A DNA stretch of 64,000 bases from Oscillospiraceae bacterium (GCA_025757845.1 CP107211.1:124001-188000), one strand, 5' to 3'; numbered from the stretch's first letter, positions 10,543-18,750 are shown. Made by a program: numbers and translations. The notes: generated by a model from the letters alone, not told the origin.

Positions 10543-11703
10543 ATGATCCGTAAGCAGGAAGCGACCGGCAAGACGGTCGATGAAGCCCGCGCAAAAGCCT
10601 GCGCTCTGCTGGGCGTACAGGCCGATGATCTGAATGTCAGCTATGAAGTGCTGGAGATGCCCCAGAAAACCGGTTTCCTGGGCCTGAAAACCACCCCTGC
10701 CAAGGTGTGCGTGAGCGTGGAAGAACCCGATGCTCCGGCAGCGCCCGCCGCAGCCCCGGCTCCGGCGGCCGAGGCTGCTCCGGTGCAGGAGACTGCCCCG
10801 GAAGTTCCCGCTGCCCCCGTGGAAGAGCCTGCCGCACCGGTGGAAGCACCGGCTGCCGAGGTTGAGCAGCCTGCCGCAGAGCAGGCCGCCCCGGCTGCTG
10901 CCGCAGACGCAGACGAGGAGACCGAGGTCCCCATCGTGATCGAAGAGAACGCCAAGGTCAAGGCTGCTGTGGAGTACCTGCAGGAAGTCATTGCCAAGAT
11001 GGGCGTGGAGAACGTGACCTTCAGCGCCGTGCAGAAGGGCGAAGCTACCATCATCCGTCTGGACGGTGAGCACCTGGGTGCCCTGATCGGCCGCCGCGGC
11101 GAGACCATGGAGAGCCTGTCCTATCTGGCAAGCCTGGTGGCCAACCGTCTGGAAGGCGATTACATCAAGCTGGGTCTGGACGTGGCCGGCTACCGCGACA
11201 AGCGCGAGAGCGACCTGACCGCCCTGGCACAGCGCATTGGTGCCAAGGTGCGCAAGACCGGCCGCAGCTTTGCCATGGAGCCCATGAACCCCTACGAGCG
11301 CCGCATCATCCACTCTGCCATCAGCAAGATGGAGGGGGTCCGCAGCGAGAGCAAGGGCGAGGGCCGTGACCGCCGCGTGGTCATCTACTCCACCGCACCG
11401 GATGCCCAGACCGAGAACACCTACGGCGAGCGCCGTCCCCGCGGCGGCCGCCCCGGCAACGGACGCCGCCCCGGCGGCAACCGCAATGGCGGCTATCGCG
11501 GCGGCAGCCGTTCGGAGCATGGTGACCGCAACGGCAACCGCGGCGGTTACCGCGGCAGCCGCAACCGTGGGCCCCGTCCTTCCGGTGTGCCGGAGCGCAC
11601 CTATGCGCCCCGCGATGCCGAGACTGCCGCACCGGTGGCACCCAAGCGCACTGAGCGCGTGGATGATTTTGCCGATTTCAGCTTTGGCAAGATCGAGCTG
11701 TAA
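10543..11703 (+). CDS. khpB: KhpB/Jag RNA-binding protein with Pro/Ala linker and RGG-like tail
   Basis: 386 residues, far longer than the roughly 210 aa of Bacillus Jag. Domains: Jag_N 1-55 (TGKTVDEARAKACALLGV), a Pro/Ala/Glu-rich linker 58-128, KH domain about 135-215 with GRRG loop (183-186), R3H about 225-285 (RRIIH at 253-257), and a Gly/Arg/Asn-rich tail 296-345 with repeated RGG and GGYRG units. KhpB binds many RNAs and affects cell-wall synthesis and division in streptococci. It follows yidC as in other Firmicutes and ends in a strong terminator. Confidence 0.92.
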   Translation: MIRKQEATGKTVDEARAKACALLGVQADDLNVSYEVLEMPQKTGFLGLKTTPAKVCVSVEEPDAPAAPAAAPAPAAEAAPVQETAPEVPAAPVEEPAAPVEAPAAEVEQPAAEQAAPAAAADADEETEVPIVIEENAKVKAAVEYLQEVIAKMGVENVTFSAVQKGEATIIRLDGEHLGALIGRRGETMESLSYLASLVANRLEGDYIKLGLDVAGYRDKRESDLTALAQRIGAKVRKTGRSFAMEPMNPYERRIIHSAISKMEGVRSESKGEGRDRRVVIYSTAPDAQTENTYGERRPRGGRPGNGRRPGGNRNGGYRGGSRSEHGDRNGNRGGYRGSRNRGPRPSGVPERTYAPRDAETAAPVAPKRTERVDDFADFSFGKIEL

Positions 11704-11717
11704 CAGGATCTTTTAAC

Positions 11718-11762
11718 ACAAAGCCGGGCAGTCCGTAATGGGCCGCCCGGCTTTGTTGTTTG
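11718..11762 (+). terminator. Terminator after khpB
   Basis: ACAAAGCCGGGC (11718-11729) pairs perfectly with GCCCGGCTTTGT (11745-11756), followed by a T-rich tail. Confidence 0.9.
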
Positions 11763-11805
11763 TGGGGGGAACCGCTGCTAAGGAAGAGCGCAGGCGGTTC
11801 GGAAA

Positions 11806-11934
11806 GAACCCTCTCCGTCACGGCTTACGCCGTGCCACCTCCCCCGAAAGGGGGAGGTCTATTACAGATGACCAATAGATGCATAAAAGCTCCCCCCTCG
11901 GGGGAGCTGTCACCGCAGGTGACTGAGAGGGTTC
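11806..11934. repeat. MITE-like palindromic element
   Basis: 129 bp bounded by inverted repeats GAACCCTCTCCGTCAC and GTGACTGAGAGGGTTC (15 of 16 matched). Inside are two GC-rich hairpins (CCTCCCCC with GGGGGAGG; GCTCCCCC with GGGGGAGC) and no reading frame. It lies in the khpB-mnmE gap. Non-autonomous mobile element is an inference from shape alone. Confidence 0.7.
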
Positions 11935-11958
11935 ATCCTGCTGTTCCCCTTTGTGGCT

Positions 11959-12027
11959 CCACCCGTGAAAATGTGGTACCGAAAAGTCCGCAGACTTTCC
12001 GGTACCACAAAATTAAAATAATTCTTC
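11959..12027. repeat. Hairpin repeat, copy 1 (upstream of mnmE)
   Basis: Perfectly spaced hairpin at 11973-12008: a 16-base arm starting GTGGTACCG, loop CGCA, and a 3' arm ending CGGTACCAC, with one mismatch. Flanks CCACCCGTGAAAATG (left) and AAAATAATTCTTC (right) are shared with the copy at 13945-14014 upstream of mnmG, while the stem bases differ in a compensating way. Confidence 0.75.
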
Positions 12028-12215
12028 TGCGCTTTTCCACCAAGATTTCAGAAGATGTGGAAAAACCCATCGGTGGGTGTATCTTTTTGCGAAAAAACGT
12101 GGTAAAATAAGCTGTAAAATCCGAAAGTGCGTTCTCTCGGCAGCTCTGGCCGCCGGGAGGCCCCCAACACCCCATTGCCCCGGCGGCCAAAGGCCCCGGG
12201 CAGAAAGGAACAACT

Positions 12216-13586
12216 ATGCAGGGATCGACCATTGCAGCCATTGCCACAGCCCCCGGTGCGGGCGGCATCGCGGTGGTGCGCCTGTCCGGTGCGCAGAGCT
12301 ATGCCGTGGCAGAGCGGGTGTTCCGCCCGGCAAACCCGGGCAAAAAGGTGGCGCAGGCAAAAGGCTACACGGCATTGTTCGGCCATTTTGTGGACGGCGG
12401 CGAGAAATTTGACGAGGGCGTGGCTCTGTTTTTCCGTGCGCCCCACAGCTATACCGGCGAGGATGTGGTGGAGCTTTCCTGCCACGGCGGCAGTGCGGTG
12501 GCACGCCGTCTGGTGGAGGCCTGTCTGGCAGCCGGTGCGCAGCCGGCGGCCCCCGGCGAGTACACCCGCCGTGCGTTCCTGAACGGCAAACTGGGCCTGA
12601 CGCAGGCCGAAGCGGTCATGGACCTGATCTCGGCCGACGGGCGGCAGGGAGCAGCGCTGGCCAATGCGGCCCTGTCCGGTGCGCTGGCCCGCAAGATCGG
12701 GGAACAGAAGGATGCCCTCACCGCCCTGCAGGCCCATCTGGCAGCCTGGATGGATTTCCCGGAGGAAGATGTGCCGGAGCTGGACGAAGCCCATCTGCGC
12801 AGCGTTCTGGGCAGCGTGCAGGAGACGCTGGACGGGCTGATCCGCAACTATCAGGCGGACACCGTCCTGCGCGAGGGCGTGGACTGTGCCATCGTGGGCC
12901 GCCCCAATGCGGGCAAGTCCACCTTGCTGAATCTGCTGGCCGGGTTCGACCGTGCCATCGTCACCCCGGTGGCAGGCACCACCCGCGACGTGGTAGAGCA
13001 GGCGGTGCAGCTGGGGGATATCCGGCTGAACCTCTTTGACACCGCCGGTCTGCGCGAGACCGAGGACGCCATTGAAGCGGAGGGCATCCGCCGCAGCTGG
13101 AAGAAACTGGAAGAGGCTGGCCTGATCCTGGCGGTGTTCGATGGCTCGGAGCCGCCTACCCGGGAAGATCTGGAGCTGGCCCGGCGCTGTGCGGGCCGCC
13201 CGGCCATTGCCCTGGTGAACAAGGAAGATAAACCCACGCAATTTGATGCGGAGCTCATCGCCCCGTACTTTGCCATGGTTCTGCCGGTGTGCTGTCAGGA
13301 GGAGGGCAGCCGCAAGGTCATTGCGGCTGCCGTGGCGCGCCTGCTGGGCACCAGCCAGATCGACCCCCACGCGGCCAGCCTGTCCGGCCAGCGGCAGCTG
13401 TCGGCGGCCCTGCGGGCGCGGGAGGCCGTGGCGGGTGCGCGGGAGGCCGTGGAGGCCGGGTTCGGGCTGGACGCCGTGTCGGTGTGCGTGGATGACGCGC
13501 TGGACGCACTGTGTGAGCTCACCGGCGAAAACGCTTCGGAAGCCGTCATCGAACAGGTGTTCGAGCGGTTCTGCGTGGGGAAATAA
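12216..13586 (+). CDS. mnmE: tRNA modification GTPase MnmE
   Basis: 456 aa; forms the MnmEG complex that adds the carboxymethylaminomethyl (or aminomethyl) group to wobble U34 of certain tRNAs. N-terminal folate-binding domain (STIAAIATAPGAGGIAVVRLS), G domain with Walker A GRPNAGKSTLL near residue 228, TTRDVVEQ switch and DTAGLRETEDAIE, and the terminal CVGK whose Cys is the conserved C-x-G-K residue. Start ATG 12216 follows GAAAGGAACAACT. Partner mnmG lies 495 bp downstream, and their leaders share a hairpin repeat. Confidence 0.97.
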   Translation: MQGSTIAAIATAPGAGGIAVVRLSGAQSYAVAERVFRPANPGKKVAQAKGYTALFGHFVDGGEKFDEGVALFFRAPHSYTGEDVVELSCHGGSAVARRLVEACLAAGAQPAAPGEYTRRAFLNGKLGLTQAEAVMDLISADGRQGAALANAALSGALARKIGEQKDALTALQAHLAAWMDFPEEDVPELDEAHLRSVLGSVQETLDGLIRNYQADTVLREGVDCAIVGRPNAGKSTLLNLLAGFDRAIVTPVAGTTRDVVEQAVQLGDIRLNLFDTAGLRETEDAIEAEGIRRSWKKLEEAGLILAVFDGSEPPTREDLELARRCAGRPAIALVNKEDKPTQFDAELIAPYFAMVLPVCCQEEGSRKVIAAAVARLLGTSQIDPHAASLSGQRQLSAALRAREAVAGAREAVEAGFGLDAVSVCVDDALDALCELTGENASEAVIEQVFERFCVGK

Positions 13587-13870
13587 GGGCGGGAATGTTC
13601 TCTTTTGACACCAAAAGAGAAGAAAAGTGCGGCGGTGCCTGCAAGGCATGAAAGCCCCAGTGGGGCTTTCAAGTCGCAGACCGGTTTGTGCAGCAAATGC
13701 TGTGCATTCAGCACAGCAAGGTTACAGCGATTTCGATGCGCTGGAGCCACGAAAAAGGGGCTGCACGCCCCTTTTAACCCCAAAGCAGTGGGCTACACCG
13801 GAAAAAACTGAAGATTCACGCCTGTTCGGCGTGAAGATCTTTTAACCGTTTTTTCCGGCTCCGCCGATTG
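13587..13870. repeat. Hairpin-rich repeat stretch after mnmE
   Basis: About 280 bp of short perfect palindromes with no convincing gene: GAAAGCCCC/GGGGCTTTC (13650-13670), GCTGTGC/GCACAGC (near 13700-13720), AAAGGGGC/GCCCCTTT (near 13757-13776) and TTCACGCC/GGCGTGAA (near 13814-13836) followed by TTTT. The first hairpin core is identical over 19 bases to one in the tRNA-linked repeat at 21571. The last hairpin may terminate mnmE transcription. Confidence 0.55.
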
Positions 13871-13944
13871 ATAGCCCTTCAGTCGCTGCGCGACAGCTCC
13901 CCCCGGGGGAGCGAGCGCTGCTGCTGCCGTTTCCCGTTATGACC

Positions 13945-14014
13945 CCACCCGTGAAAATGGGTTACAGGAAAGTCCGCAGACTTTCCTGTAACCCGAAATT
14001 TAAAATAATTCTTC
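13945..14014. repeat. Hairpin repeat, copy 2 (upstream of mnmG)
   Basis: Perfect 16-bp hairpin at 13959-13994 with loop CGCA, 5' arm starting GGGTTACAGG and 3' arm ending CCTGTAACCC. Same flanks as copy 1. Just upstream (13872-13910) is a degenerate half of a MITE-like element with the hairpin GCTCCCCC/GGGGGAGC. Confidence 0.75.
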
Positions 14015-14081
14015 CGCTGAAAATGCCCAGAGTAAAACGGAGGGCATTTCAAATCAATTATTAGAGGAAATCCGAAAGTAT

Positions 14082-15950
14082 ATGAACCACTTAGGAGATT
14101 ATGATGTGATCGTCATTGGTGCCGGGCATGCCGGCATCGAAGCGGCCCACGCCGCCGCCACACTGGGTGCCAGGACCGCCGTGTTTACCATGAGTCTGGA
14201 CGCCATCGGCAATATGCCCTGCAACCCCAGCATCGGCGGCACTGCAAAAGGAACGTTGGTGCGTGAATTAGATGCCCTTGGCGGCGTGATGGGTCTGGCG
14301 GCGGATGCCACCTACCTGCAGAGCCGGATGCTGAACAAGGGCAAGGGCCCTGCGGTGCACGCACTGCGGGTGCAGACCGACCGCAAACGCTACCACGAAT
14401 ACATGAAGCACGCACTGGAGCTTACCCCCGGCCTTGCCATCCATCAGGCCGAGGTGGTGAGCCTTGAGGTGGAAAACGGCCGGGTGAAGGGCATCGTTAC
14501 CCAGCTCAACGGCGAGTACACCGCAAAGTGCGTGGTGCTGGCCACCGGCACCAATCTGGGCGGCAAGATCTTTGTGGGCGATGCCTGGTATGCCTCCGGC
14601 CCGGACGGCATGCACGCGGCCAATGCTCTGACCGAGAGCCTGAAGGCTGCCGGTCTGCCCCTGCGGCGGTTCAAGACCGGCACCCCCGCCCGTGTGCACC
14701 GGCGCAGCATCGACTTCAGTCGGCTGGAGTGCCAGCCCGGCGACCCGGACAACGAGCTGCAGCCCTTCAGCTTCATGACCGACGCCCCCATGCACAACAA
14801 GGTGGAATGCTGGATCGCCTACACGAACCCGGAGACCCACAAGATCATTCTGGACAACATCCAGCGCAGCCCGCTGTACGGCGGCATGATCGAGGGTGTC
14901 GGCCCGCGTTACTGCCCCTCCATCGAGGACAAGGTGGTGCGCTTTGCGGGCAAGGACCGCCACCCCATCTTTGTGGAGCCCTGCGGTGAGAACACCGAGG
15001 AAATGTACCTGCAGGGTGCTTCCAGCAGTCTGCCGGAGGACGTGCAGAATGCCTTCTACCGCAGCATCAAGGGCTTTGAGCACATCGAGATCCTGCGCCC
15101 GGCCTATGCCATCGAATACGACTGTGTGGACCCCACCAGTCTGGAAGCCACGCTGGAAAGCAAGGTGGTGCGGGGCCTGTATGGGGCAGGACAGTTCAAC
15201 GGCACTTCCGGCTACGAGGAAGCTGCCGCACAGGGTCTGCTGGCCGGTCTGAACGCCGCCCGCAATGCACTGGGCAAGGATCAGCTGATCCTGCCGCGTC
15301 ACACCAGCTACCTTGGCACCCTGGTGGATGATCTGGTGACCAAGGGCGTCATGGACCCCTACCGCATGATGACCAGCCGCAGCGAATACCGGCTGACCCT
15401 GCGGCAGGACAATGCTGACACCCGCCTGACCCCCATCGGCCGGGAATACGGTCTGGTGCAGGACGACCGCTGGGCAAAGTACCAGCACACCCAGAACATT
15501 CTGGAAGCGGAGCGCCGCCGCCTGCACGACGCCCATCTGCGCACTGCCGACCTGCAGGCCGCCATGACGGCGGCCGGGCTGGCCCCGGCAGCCGAGGGCG
15601 GCATTGCCGAAGAATTGCTGCGCCGCCCGGAGATCCACTACGACCTTGTGGCCGGGGTCATCGGCTGGGGGGAGGGGATCACGCCCATGCTGGCGGAACG
15701 GCTGGAGACCGAGATCAAATACGCAGGCTACATTGCCCGGCAGGATCGCATGATCCGGGAGGTGGCCCGCCACGAAAAGACCCTGATCCCGGAGGATTTT
15801 GAATACGCGGACCTCACCGGCCTGACGCTGGAAGCCCGCGAGAAGCTGGCCCGCATCCGCCCGAAGAATCTGGGCCAGGCCAGCCGCATCCCCGGGGTGT
15901 CCCCCTCGGATGTGGCTCAGCTGAGCATCGCCCTGGCGGCCCACACCTGA
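14082..15950 (+). CDS. mnmG: tRNA uridine-5-carboxymethylaminomethyl synthesis enzyme MnmG
   Basis: 622-residue FAD enzyme, partner of MnmE in wobble-uridine modification. FAD-binding GAGHAGIEAAHAAA is at residues 12-25. Other family motifs are MPCNPSIGGTAKGTLVRELDALGG and GTNLGGKIFVG, and GLYGAGQFNGTSGYEEAAAQGL lies in the C-terminal half. Length is standard. ATG 14082; leader contains AAATCCGAAAGT, also found in the mnmE leader. rsmG follows after 29 bp. Confidence 0.97.
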   Translation: MNHLGDYDVIVIGAGHAGIEAAHAAATLGARTAVFTMSLDAIGNMPCNPSIGGTAKGTLVRELDALGGVMGLAADATYLQSRMLNKGKGPAVHALRVQTDRKRYHEYMKHALELTPGLAIHQAEVVSLEVENGRVKGIVTQLNGEYTAKCVVLATGTNLGGKIFVGDAWYASGPDGMHAANALTESLKAAGLPLRRFKTGTPARVHRRSIDFSRLECQPGDPDNELQPFSFMTDAPMHNKVECWIAYTNPETHKIILDNIQRSPLYGGMIEGVGPRYCPSIEDKVVRFAGKDRHPIFVEPCGENTEEMYLQGASSSLPEDVQNAFYRSIKGFEHIEILRPAYAIEYDCVDPTSLEATLESKVVRGLYGAGQFNGTSGYEEAAAQGLLAGLNAARNALGKDQLILPRHTSYLGTLVDDLVTKGVMDPYRMMTSRSEYRLTLRQDNADTRLTPIGREYGLVQDDRWAKYQHTQNILEAERRRLHDAHLRTADLQAAMTAAGLAPAAEGGIAEELLRRPEIHYDLVAGVIGWGEGITPMLAERLETEIKYAGYIARQDRMIREVARHEKTLIPEDFEYADLTGLTLEAREKLARIRPKNLGQASRIPGVSPSDVAQLSIALAAHT

Positions 15951-15979
15951 TCCAGAACAACAGAAAGGAATCAAAACCT

Positions 15980-16687
15980 ATGATCGACAAACAGCGGCTG
16001 GAGGCCAAGTGTTCCACATGGAACATTGCCCTCACCGGCACCCAGCTGGACCAGCTGGACGCCTTTGCACAGATTTTGGTGGACTACAACCAGAAGGTCA
16101 ACCTGACCGCCATCACCGACCCCGAGGGCATCGAGGACAAGCATTTCCTCGACAGTCTGCTCTTTGCCAGCCAGCCGGAAGTGGCCGGCCGCATGGTGGA
16201 TGTGGGCGCTGGTGCCGGGTTCCCGGGCATCGTCACCAAGATCTACAAGCCGGAACTGGAACTCACCCTCATGGAACCCACCGGCAAGCGGGTGGAGTTC
16301 TTGAAGTACGCCTGTGCCCAGCTGGGCCTGACCGGCGTGGAGTTTGCCAAGGAGCGCGCAGAGGAAGCCGCCCGCAAGGTGTGGCGGGAGCAGTTTGACC
16401 TGGCCTCGGCCCGTGCCGTGGCAGCTCTGCCCATGCTGGCGGAATACTGCCTGCCGCTGGTCAAGGTGGGCGGAAACTTCCTGGCCATGAAGGGCGCCTC
16501 CGGAGAAGAGGAGCTGGCCGCGGCCCGCGGGGCCATCAAAAAACTGGGCGGTGCCTATAAGGAGACCCGCACCCTGCACCTGCCCGGCGGCGACACCCGC
16601 ACCCTGATTTTGTGCCAAAAGATTTCGCAAACTCCGACAGCCTACCCCAGAAACGGCGGAAAAATCGCCAAAAGCCCGCTGAAATAA
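15980..16687 (+). CDS. rsmG: 16S rRNA (guanine-527-N7) methyltransferase RsmG
   Basis: 235 aa SAM-dependent methyltransferase (GidB) that modifies G527 of 16S rRNA; loss gives low-level streptomycin resistance in other bacteria. SAM motif VDVGAGAGFPGIV is near residues 72-84, preceded by NLTAITDPEGIEDKHFLDSL. A parS-like site (16010-16025) lies within codons 11-16. The last 20 residues (TPTAYPRNGGKIAKSPLK) are an unconserved basic tail. Ends in a terminator. Confidence 0.96.
   Translation: MIDKQRLEAKCSTWNIALTGTQLDQLDAFAQILVDYNQKVNLTAITDPEGIEDKHFLDSLLFASQPEVAGRMVDVGAGAGFPGIVTKIYKPELELTLMEPTGKRVEFLKYACAQLGLTGVEFAKERAEEAARKVWREQFDLASARAVAALPMLAEYCLPLVKVGGNFLAMKGASGEEELAAARGAIKKLGGAYKETRTLHLPGGDTRTLILCQKISQTPTAYPRNGGKIAKSPLK
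16010..16025. promoter_or_regulatory. parS-like site 1 (inside rsmG)
   Basis: TGTTCCACATGGAACA; its reverse complement equals the parS-like sequence at 17841. Arms TGTTCCA/TGGAACA match the ParB site consensus with a changed centre. Confidence 0.7.
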
Positions 16688-16710
16688 CGGAATAGCGAAC
16701 AAAATATGCA

Positions 16711-16750
16711 AAACCCTGCCGAACGAAATTTCTGGCAGGGTTTTTGTTTG
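16711..16750 (+). terminator. Terminator after rsmG
   Basis: AAACCCTGCC (16711-16720) pairs with GGCAGGGTTT (16734-16743), followed by TTGTTTG. Confidence 0.85.
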
Positions 16751-16761
16751 TGTGGTACACT
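16732..16761 (+). promoter_or_regulatory. noc promoter
   Basis: -35 CTGGCA (16732-16737) and extended -10 TGGTACACT ending 16761, 18 bp spacing. The -35 lies within the 3' arm of the rsmG terminator. Confidence 0.5.
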
Positions 16762-16775
16762 GGCTCTGAACCAAC

Positions 16776-16807
16776 TTTTCCACATTTTCCCGGGAAAGCG
16801 TGGAAAA
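16776..16807. promoter_or_regulatory. Candidate Noc-binding site within a larger palindrome
   Basis: Perfect 12-bp palindrome TTTCCCGGGAAA (16786-16797), the core of the Bacillus Noc site. It is nested between TTTTCCAC (16776) and GTGGAAAA (16800), which themselves form an inverted pair resembling DnaA boxes. It lies just after the predicted noc transcription start. Confidence 0.6.
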
Positions 16808-16845
16808 CAAACCCGGATATGCCGCAAAAAAGGAGGAGCCGTGTT

Positions 16846-17640
16846 ATGTTTGAACGGAAGAAATCTGCCGGAAAAATTTATTTCCTGCCCATCGACCAGA
16901 TCCATCCGTCGCCGTTCCAGGCGCGCCGGACCTTTGAGGAACAGGAGCTGGCAGGCCTTGCCCAGAGCATCCGTGAAAACGGTCTGCTGCAGCCCATCTC
17001 GGTGCGTAAAGCAGCCGAAGGTTACGAGCTGGTGGCAGGGGAGCGGCGGCTGCGCGCCTGCAAGCTGGCCCAGATGACCACCATTCCGGCCATCCTGTGC
17101 AGCTATGCCGATGAGCAGACGGCGGCCCTCGGCCTGCTGGAAAATATTCAGCGCACCGACCTGAACCCCTTTGAGCAGGCGCAGGGCCTGCGGGACATTC
17201 TGGTGCTGTGGGACTGCACCCAGGCCGAGGCCGCCAAGCGGCTGGGCATGGCGCAGCCCACACTGGCCAACAAGCTGCGCCTGCTGCAGCTCACGGGGGA
17301 CCAGCGCCAGTTCGTGCTGGACAACAACCTCACCGAGCGTCACGCGCGGGCCGTGCTGCGTCTGCCGGAGAACCGCCGCAGCGAGGCGCTCATCAACATT
17401 GCCAAGCGGCGGCTCAACGCCCGTCAGACCGATCGGTACATCGAACAGCTGCTCAACAGCACCGCAAAAGGGCGGCACCGCATCTCCATGGTCCGGGATG
17501 TGCGCATCTTTGTGAACACCATCGACCATGCCATCCGGCTGATGACCGACAATGGGGTACCGGCCACGGCCCACCGGGAAGAGAAGGATGGCTACATCGA
17601 ATACACGGTGCGCATCCCCACGGCGGCAGCGGAGAAGTGA
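16846..17640 (+). CDS. noc: ParB-family nucleoid occlusion protein Noc
   Basis: 264 aa from ATG 16846, chosen for AAGGAGGAGCC upstream; a longer reading to 16744 would cover the promoter and operator. ParB N-domain with HPSPFQARRTF, ENGLLQPISVR and the CTP-binding GERRLRAC; helix-turn-helix TQAEAAKRLGMAQPTLANKLRLLQL (split: TQAEAAKRLGMA, QPTLANKLRL). Upstream of parA-parB and next to rsmG, the position of noc in Bacillus, where it keeps division away from the chromosome. Being one of two ParB-like genes here, the Noc label rests on position and the nearby site. Confidence 0.85.
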   Translation: MFERKKSAGKIYFLPIDQIHPSPFQARRTFEEQELAGLAQSIRENGLLQPISVRKAAEGYELVAGERRLRACKLAQMTTIPAILCSYADEQTAALGLLENIQRTDLNPFEQAQGLRDILVLWDCTQAEAAKRLGMAQPTLANKLRLLQLTGDQRQFVLDNNLTERHARAVLRLPENRRSEALINIAKRRLNARQTDRYIEQLLNSTAKGRHRISMVRDVRIFVNTIDHAIRLMTDNGVPATAHREEKDGYIEYTVRIPTAAAEK

Positions 17641-17642
17641 AC

Positions 17643-17658
17643 GGTTCCATGTGGAACA
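17643..17658. promoter_or_regulatory. parS-like site 2 (noc-parA gap)
   Basis: GGTTCCATGTGGAACA, one base from the site at 17841. Confidence 0.65.
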
Positions 17659-17762
17659 GAAAAAACGTGTAAAAAATCTGCAAAATACGCCTTGAAAGAG
17701 AACTTTTTGCTTTGCAAAAACGGAAAACAGAAGAAAATACGCACAAAAACGCCGGAAAGCGG

Positions 17763-17791
17763 TTCAAAAAGCCAAGGGAGTGTGCTATACT
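17763..17791 (+). promoter_or_regulatory. parA promoter
   Basis: -35 TTCAAA (17763-17768) and extended -10 TGCTATACT ending at 17791, 17 bp spacing. parS-like site 3 lies about 45 bp downstream of the predicted start. Confidence 0.65.
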
Positions 17792-17840
17792 ACTAGTTGA
17801 GATGTCCGCGCGACGGGAAACGAGCGGGCACAACTGCGAA

Positions 17841-17856
17841 TGTTCCATGTGGAACA
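17841..17856. promoter_or_regulatory. parS-like site 3 (parA leader)
   Basis: TGTTCCATGTGGAACA, 25 bp before the parA start codon. Close to the consensus TGTTTCACGTGAAACA with the same arm length. Confidence 0.75.
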
Positions 17857-17880
17857 ACCAAAATTTCCCGGAAGGAAGAA

Positions 17881-18726
17881 ATGCGCGTGGCAAAAATTGT
17901 AGCAATCGCAAACCAGAAAGGCGGCGTCGGCAAGACCACAACCGCCGTCAACCTGTCCTCCTGCGTGTCGGCTTTGGGCAAAAAGGTGCTCATCGTGGAT
18001 CTGGACCCCCAGGGCAACACCACCACCGGCTACGGCATCCCCAAGCGGAGCGTGGAGTGCGGCACCTACGAGGTGCTCATTGGCCGGGCCACCGCCGCCC
18101 AGGCGATCCGCAAGACCGAGTTCCGCACCGATGTGATCGGCTCCAACACCCGTCTGGCCGGTGCCAGCCTGGAAATGATCGACCTGCCGGGCCGCGAGAG
18201 CCGCCTGCGCAAGGCGCTGGCCGGGGTGCAGAAGGACTATGACTTCATCTTCATCGACTGCCCGCCCAGCCTGGACCTGCTCACCCTGAACGGTCTGAGC
18301 GCCTGCGACAGTGTGCTGATCCCGGTGCAGTGCGAGTATTATGCACTGGAAGGTCTGTCGGAGCTCATCAGCACCCTCAAGACCATCCGCAAAAAGTACA
18401 ACCCCTATCTGGACATCGAGGGCGTGGTGTTCACGATGTTCTCCCTGCGCTACAACCTCACGGTGCAGGTAGTGGAGCAGGTGCAGAAGTACTTTGGCTC
18501 CAAGGTGTACAAAACCACGATCCCGCGTTCGATCCGCATCTCCGAGGCCCCCAGTTACGGGCAGCCCATCAATTTCTACGAGCCCAAGGGCAAGGGCAGC
18601 GAAGCGTACATGGATCTGGCCATTGAGTTCGTCAAGAACAACCGGCCGCACGAGCCCAAAAAGACCCGCGCGCGGAGCAAGAGCGCTCCGGAACCGGCAC
18701 CGGTCAAAAACGCTCTGGAAGACTAA
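17881..18726 (+). CDS. parA: Chromosome partitioning ATPase ParA/Soj
   Basis: 281-residue ParA ATPase. Deviant Walker A NQKGGVGKTTTAVNL lies near residues 10-24, followed by VDLDPQGNTTTG and FIFIDCPPSLDLLTLN. It moves on the nucleoid with ParB and, in Bacillus, also regulates DnaA. ATG 17881 is chosen because it directly precedes the family start RVAKIVAIANQ; the longer reading covers the parS-like site. C-terminal 25 residues are Lys/Arg/Pro-rich. parB follows after 24 bp. Confidence 0.97.
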   Translation: MRVAKIVAIANQKGGVGKTTTAVNLSSCVSALGKKVLIVDLDPQGNTTTGYGIPKRSVECGTYEVLIGRATAAQAIRKTEFRTDVIGSNTRLAGASLEMIDLPGRESRLRKALAGVQKDYDFIFIDCPPSLDLLTLNGLSACDSVLIPVQCEYYALEGLSELISTLKTIRKKYNPYLDIEGVVFTMFSLRYNLTVQVVEQVQKYFGSKVYKTTIPRSIRISEAPSYGQPINFYEPKGKGSEAYMDLAIEFVKNNRPHEPKKTRARSKSAPEPAPVKNALED

Positions 18727-18750
18727 AACACAGGGGGAACAACAAGAACA

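Noticed and set aside
9475..11520. 681-codon minus-strand ORF
   Set aside because: Shadow of yidC and khpB; low-complexity Ala/Gly/His translation.
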